DNA of 6,617 bases. Source: DASRAJ01 sp039920305. GTDB lineage: Bacteria > Bacteroidota > Bacteroidia > Chitinophagales > UBA10324. Where the stretch lies: positions 1 through 6,617 of the forward strand of contig JBDSEA010000163.1 in NCBI GenBank assembly GCA_039920305.1. Direction: 5' to 3'. A program made the translations under genes and the position numbers. The first letter of the stretch is position 1, and every line of letters begins with the position of its first letter. This document shows positions 5,492-6,617 of this stretch, one piece after another. Under the pieces are notes generated by a model that was given only the letters and a program-made list of their open reading frames with translations, ran no database searches and was not told the origin of the DNA.

Positions 5492-6617
5492 ATGTTTGTA
5501 ATCAAAAGAGACGGCAGAACAGAAGCCATTAAGTTCGACAAGATCACCTCAAGAATCGAAAAACTTTGCTATGGCCTCAACTCTGAACATGTTGAGCCAG
5601 TTATGGTTGCAAAAAAGGTTATTGAAGGAATCTATGATGGTGTAACCACCACGGAGCTGGACAACCTGGCAGCAGAAACTGCAGCGACACTTACGGTACG
5701 CCATCCTGACTATGCGCAGCTTGCTTCACGCATTGCAGTTTCTAACCTTCATAAGAATACGAGGAAAAGCTTTTCACAGGCTATGCGTGAACTTTATAAT
5801 TACCGCAATCCAAAATCAGGCAAGAAATCGCCCATGATCGCCGATGATGTGATGCAGATCATTGAGAGAAATGCCGAAATACTTGATTCCTGCATTATCT
5901 ATGACCGCGACTATCATTTCGATTATTTTGGATTTAAGACACTGGAAAAATCATATCTGCTGCGAATAGACGGGACCGTTTCCGAGCGTCCGCAGCACAT
6001 GTTCATGCGCGTTGCAATTGGTATTCACAAGCAGGATATTGATGCTGCCATTGAAACATACAACCTCATGAGTGAACGGTGGTTCACACATGCAACACCC
6101 ACACTTTTTAATTCCGGAACACCCAAGCCCCAGATGTCATCGTGCTTTCTTCTCACCATGAAAGAAGACAGCATACAGGGTATTTACGATACGCTCCAAC
6201 GCTGTGCGCTCATCTCTCAATCAGCAGGAGGAGTAGGTTTAAGTATCCATAATATCCGCGCTACCGGATCCTATATCCGGGGCACCAATGGTGAATCCAA
6301 CGGCATCATCCCCATGCTTCGTGTGTTCAATGATACCGCACGATATGTTGATCAGGGTGGAGGAAAGCGTAAAGGATCGTTCGCCATCTATCTTGAGCCG
6401 TGGCATGCTGATGTTTTTGAGTTTTTAGAGCTGAAAAAAAACCATGGTAAAGAAGAAATGCGTGCGCGTGATCTGTTTTATGCACTTTGGATTCCTGATC
6501 TGTTCATGAAGCGTGTGAAAGAAGGCGGCAACTGGTCACTTATGTGTCCGAACGAATGTCCCGGTCTTTCTGATTGCTGGGGTGCAGAATTCGAAGCGCT
6601 TTACACAAGTTACGAGC
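5492..6617 (+). CDS. nrdA: Ribonucleoside-diphosphate reductase class Ia, alpha (large) subunit NrdA, N-terminal 375 residues
   Basis: NrdA is the catalytic and allosteric subunit of ribonucleotide reductase; NrdB from the gene before it supplies the radical. The frame is open to the window end, so about 375 of an expected 800 or so residues are seen. It aligns with human RRM1 from the first residue (MFVIKRDGR) with no gap that I can see. Residues 1 to about 90 are an ATP cone, the overall activity site, with D57 (TELD) and K88 in the eukaryotic positions. C218 (SSCFLL) is the first redox-active cysteine and D226 belongs to the substrate specificity site. Loop 2 is at about 287-296 and reads DQGGGKRKGS, where human has N at 291 and P at 294. 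The thiyl-radical cysteine, its partner cysteine and the C-terminal CxxC lie beyond the window. The ATG at 5492 is the only start because an in-frame stop lies at 5456. An aerobic, ATP/dATP-regulated enzyme is expected. Confidence 0.96.
   Translation, partial: MFVIKRDGRTEAIKFDKITSRIEKLCYGLNSEHVEPVMVAKKVIEGIYDGVTTTELDNLAAETAATLTVRHPDYAQLASRIAVSNLHKNTRKSFSQAMRELYNYRNPKSGKKSPMIADDVMQIIERNAEILDSCIIYDRDYHFDYFGFKTLEKSYLLRIDGTVSERPQHMFMRVAIGIHKQDIDAAIETYNLMSERWFTHATPTLFNSGTPKPQMSSCFLLTMKEDSIQGIYDTLQRCALISQSAGGVGLSIHNIRATGSYIRGTNGESNGIIPMLRVFNDTARYVDQGGGKRKGSFAIYLEPWHADVFEFLELKKNHGKEEMRARDLFYALWIPDLFMKRVKEGGNWSLMCPNECPGLSDCWGAEFEALYTSYE

Overview
The window looks like chromosomal DNA from a member of the Bacteroidota. 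Three consecutive secreted proteins end in a type IX secretion system (T9SS) type A sorting domain, which is largely confined to that phylum. The clearest promoter-like sites match the Bacteroidota -7 consensus TAnnTTTG, and no Shine-Dalgarno sequence stands out before the starts. Base composition is moderately AT-rich. The species cannot be named from the sequence alone.

Left half (about 1-3659), all on the + strand: a run of T9SS cargo genes. The first is cut by the window edge and consists of WDG-type beta-propeller repeats plus a sorting domain. Seven bases later comes a small secreted protein with eight cysteines in its mature part and no recognised function. After a 110-base gap carrying a Bacteroidota-type promoter comes a 688-residue secreted protein. 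It reads as signal peptide, Ig-like Big_5-type domain, arylsulfotransferase-type propeller, fibronectin III domain and T9SS sorting domain. All three products should be exported by Sec and then moved through the outer membrane to the cell surface or medium.

Middle (3660-4183): a non-coding, AT-rich stretch of roughly 0.4-0.5 kb with a weak hairpin near its start and a well-spaced promoter near its end.

Right half (4184-6617), also + strand: nrdB and then nrdA, the small and large subunits of an aerobic class Ia ribonucleotide reductase. Both closely resemble the eukaryotic RRM2/RRM1 proteins. NrdB keeps all metal ligands and the radical tyrosine. NrdA has an intact ATP cone and the first active-site cysteine at residue 218, but runs off the window end. 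The two genes are separated by 264 bases that begin with two short heptanucleotide tandem repeats. Together they make the dNTPs used for DNA synthesis, and nothing here ties them functionally to the secreted proteins upstream.

I found no mobile element, CRISPR array, RNA gene or defence system. The least ordinary item is the arylsulfotransferase-like protein built as a T9SS surface protein.
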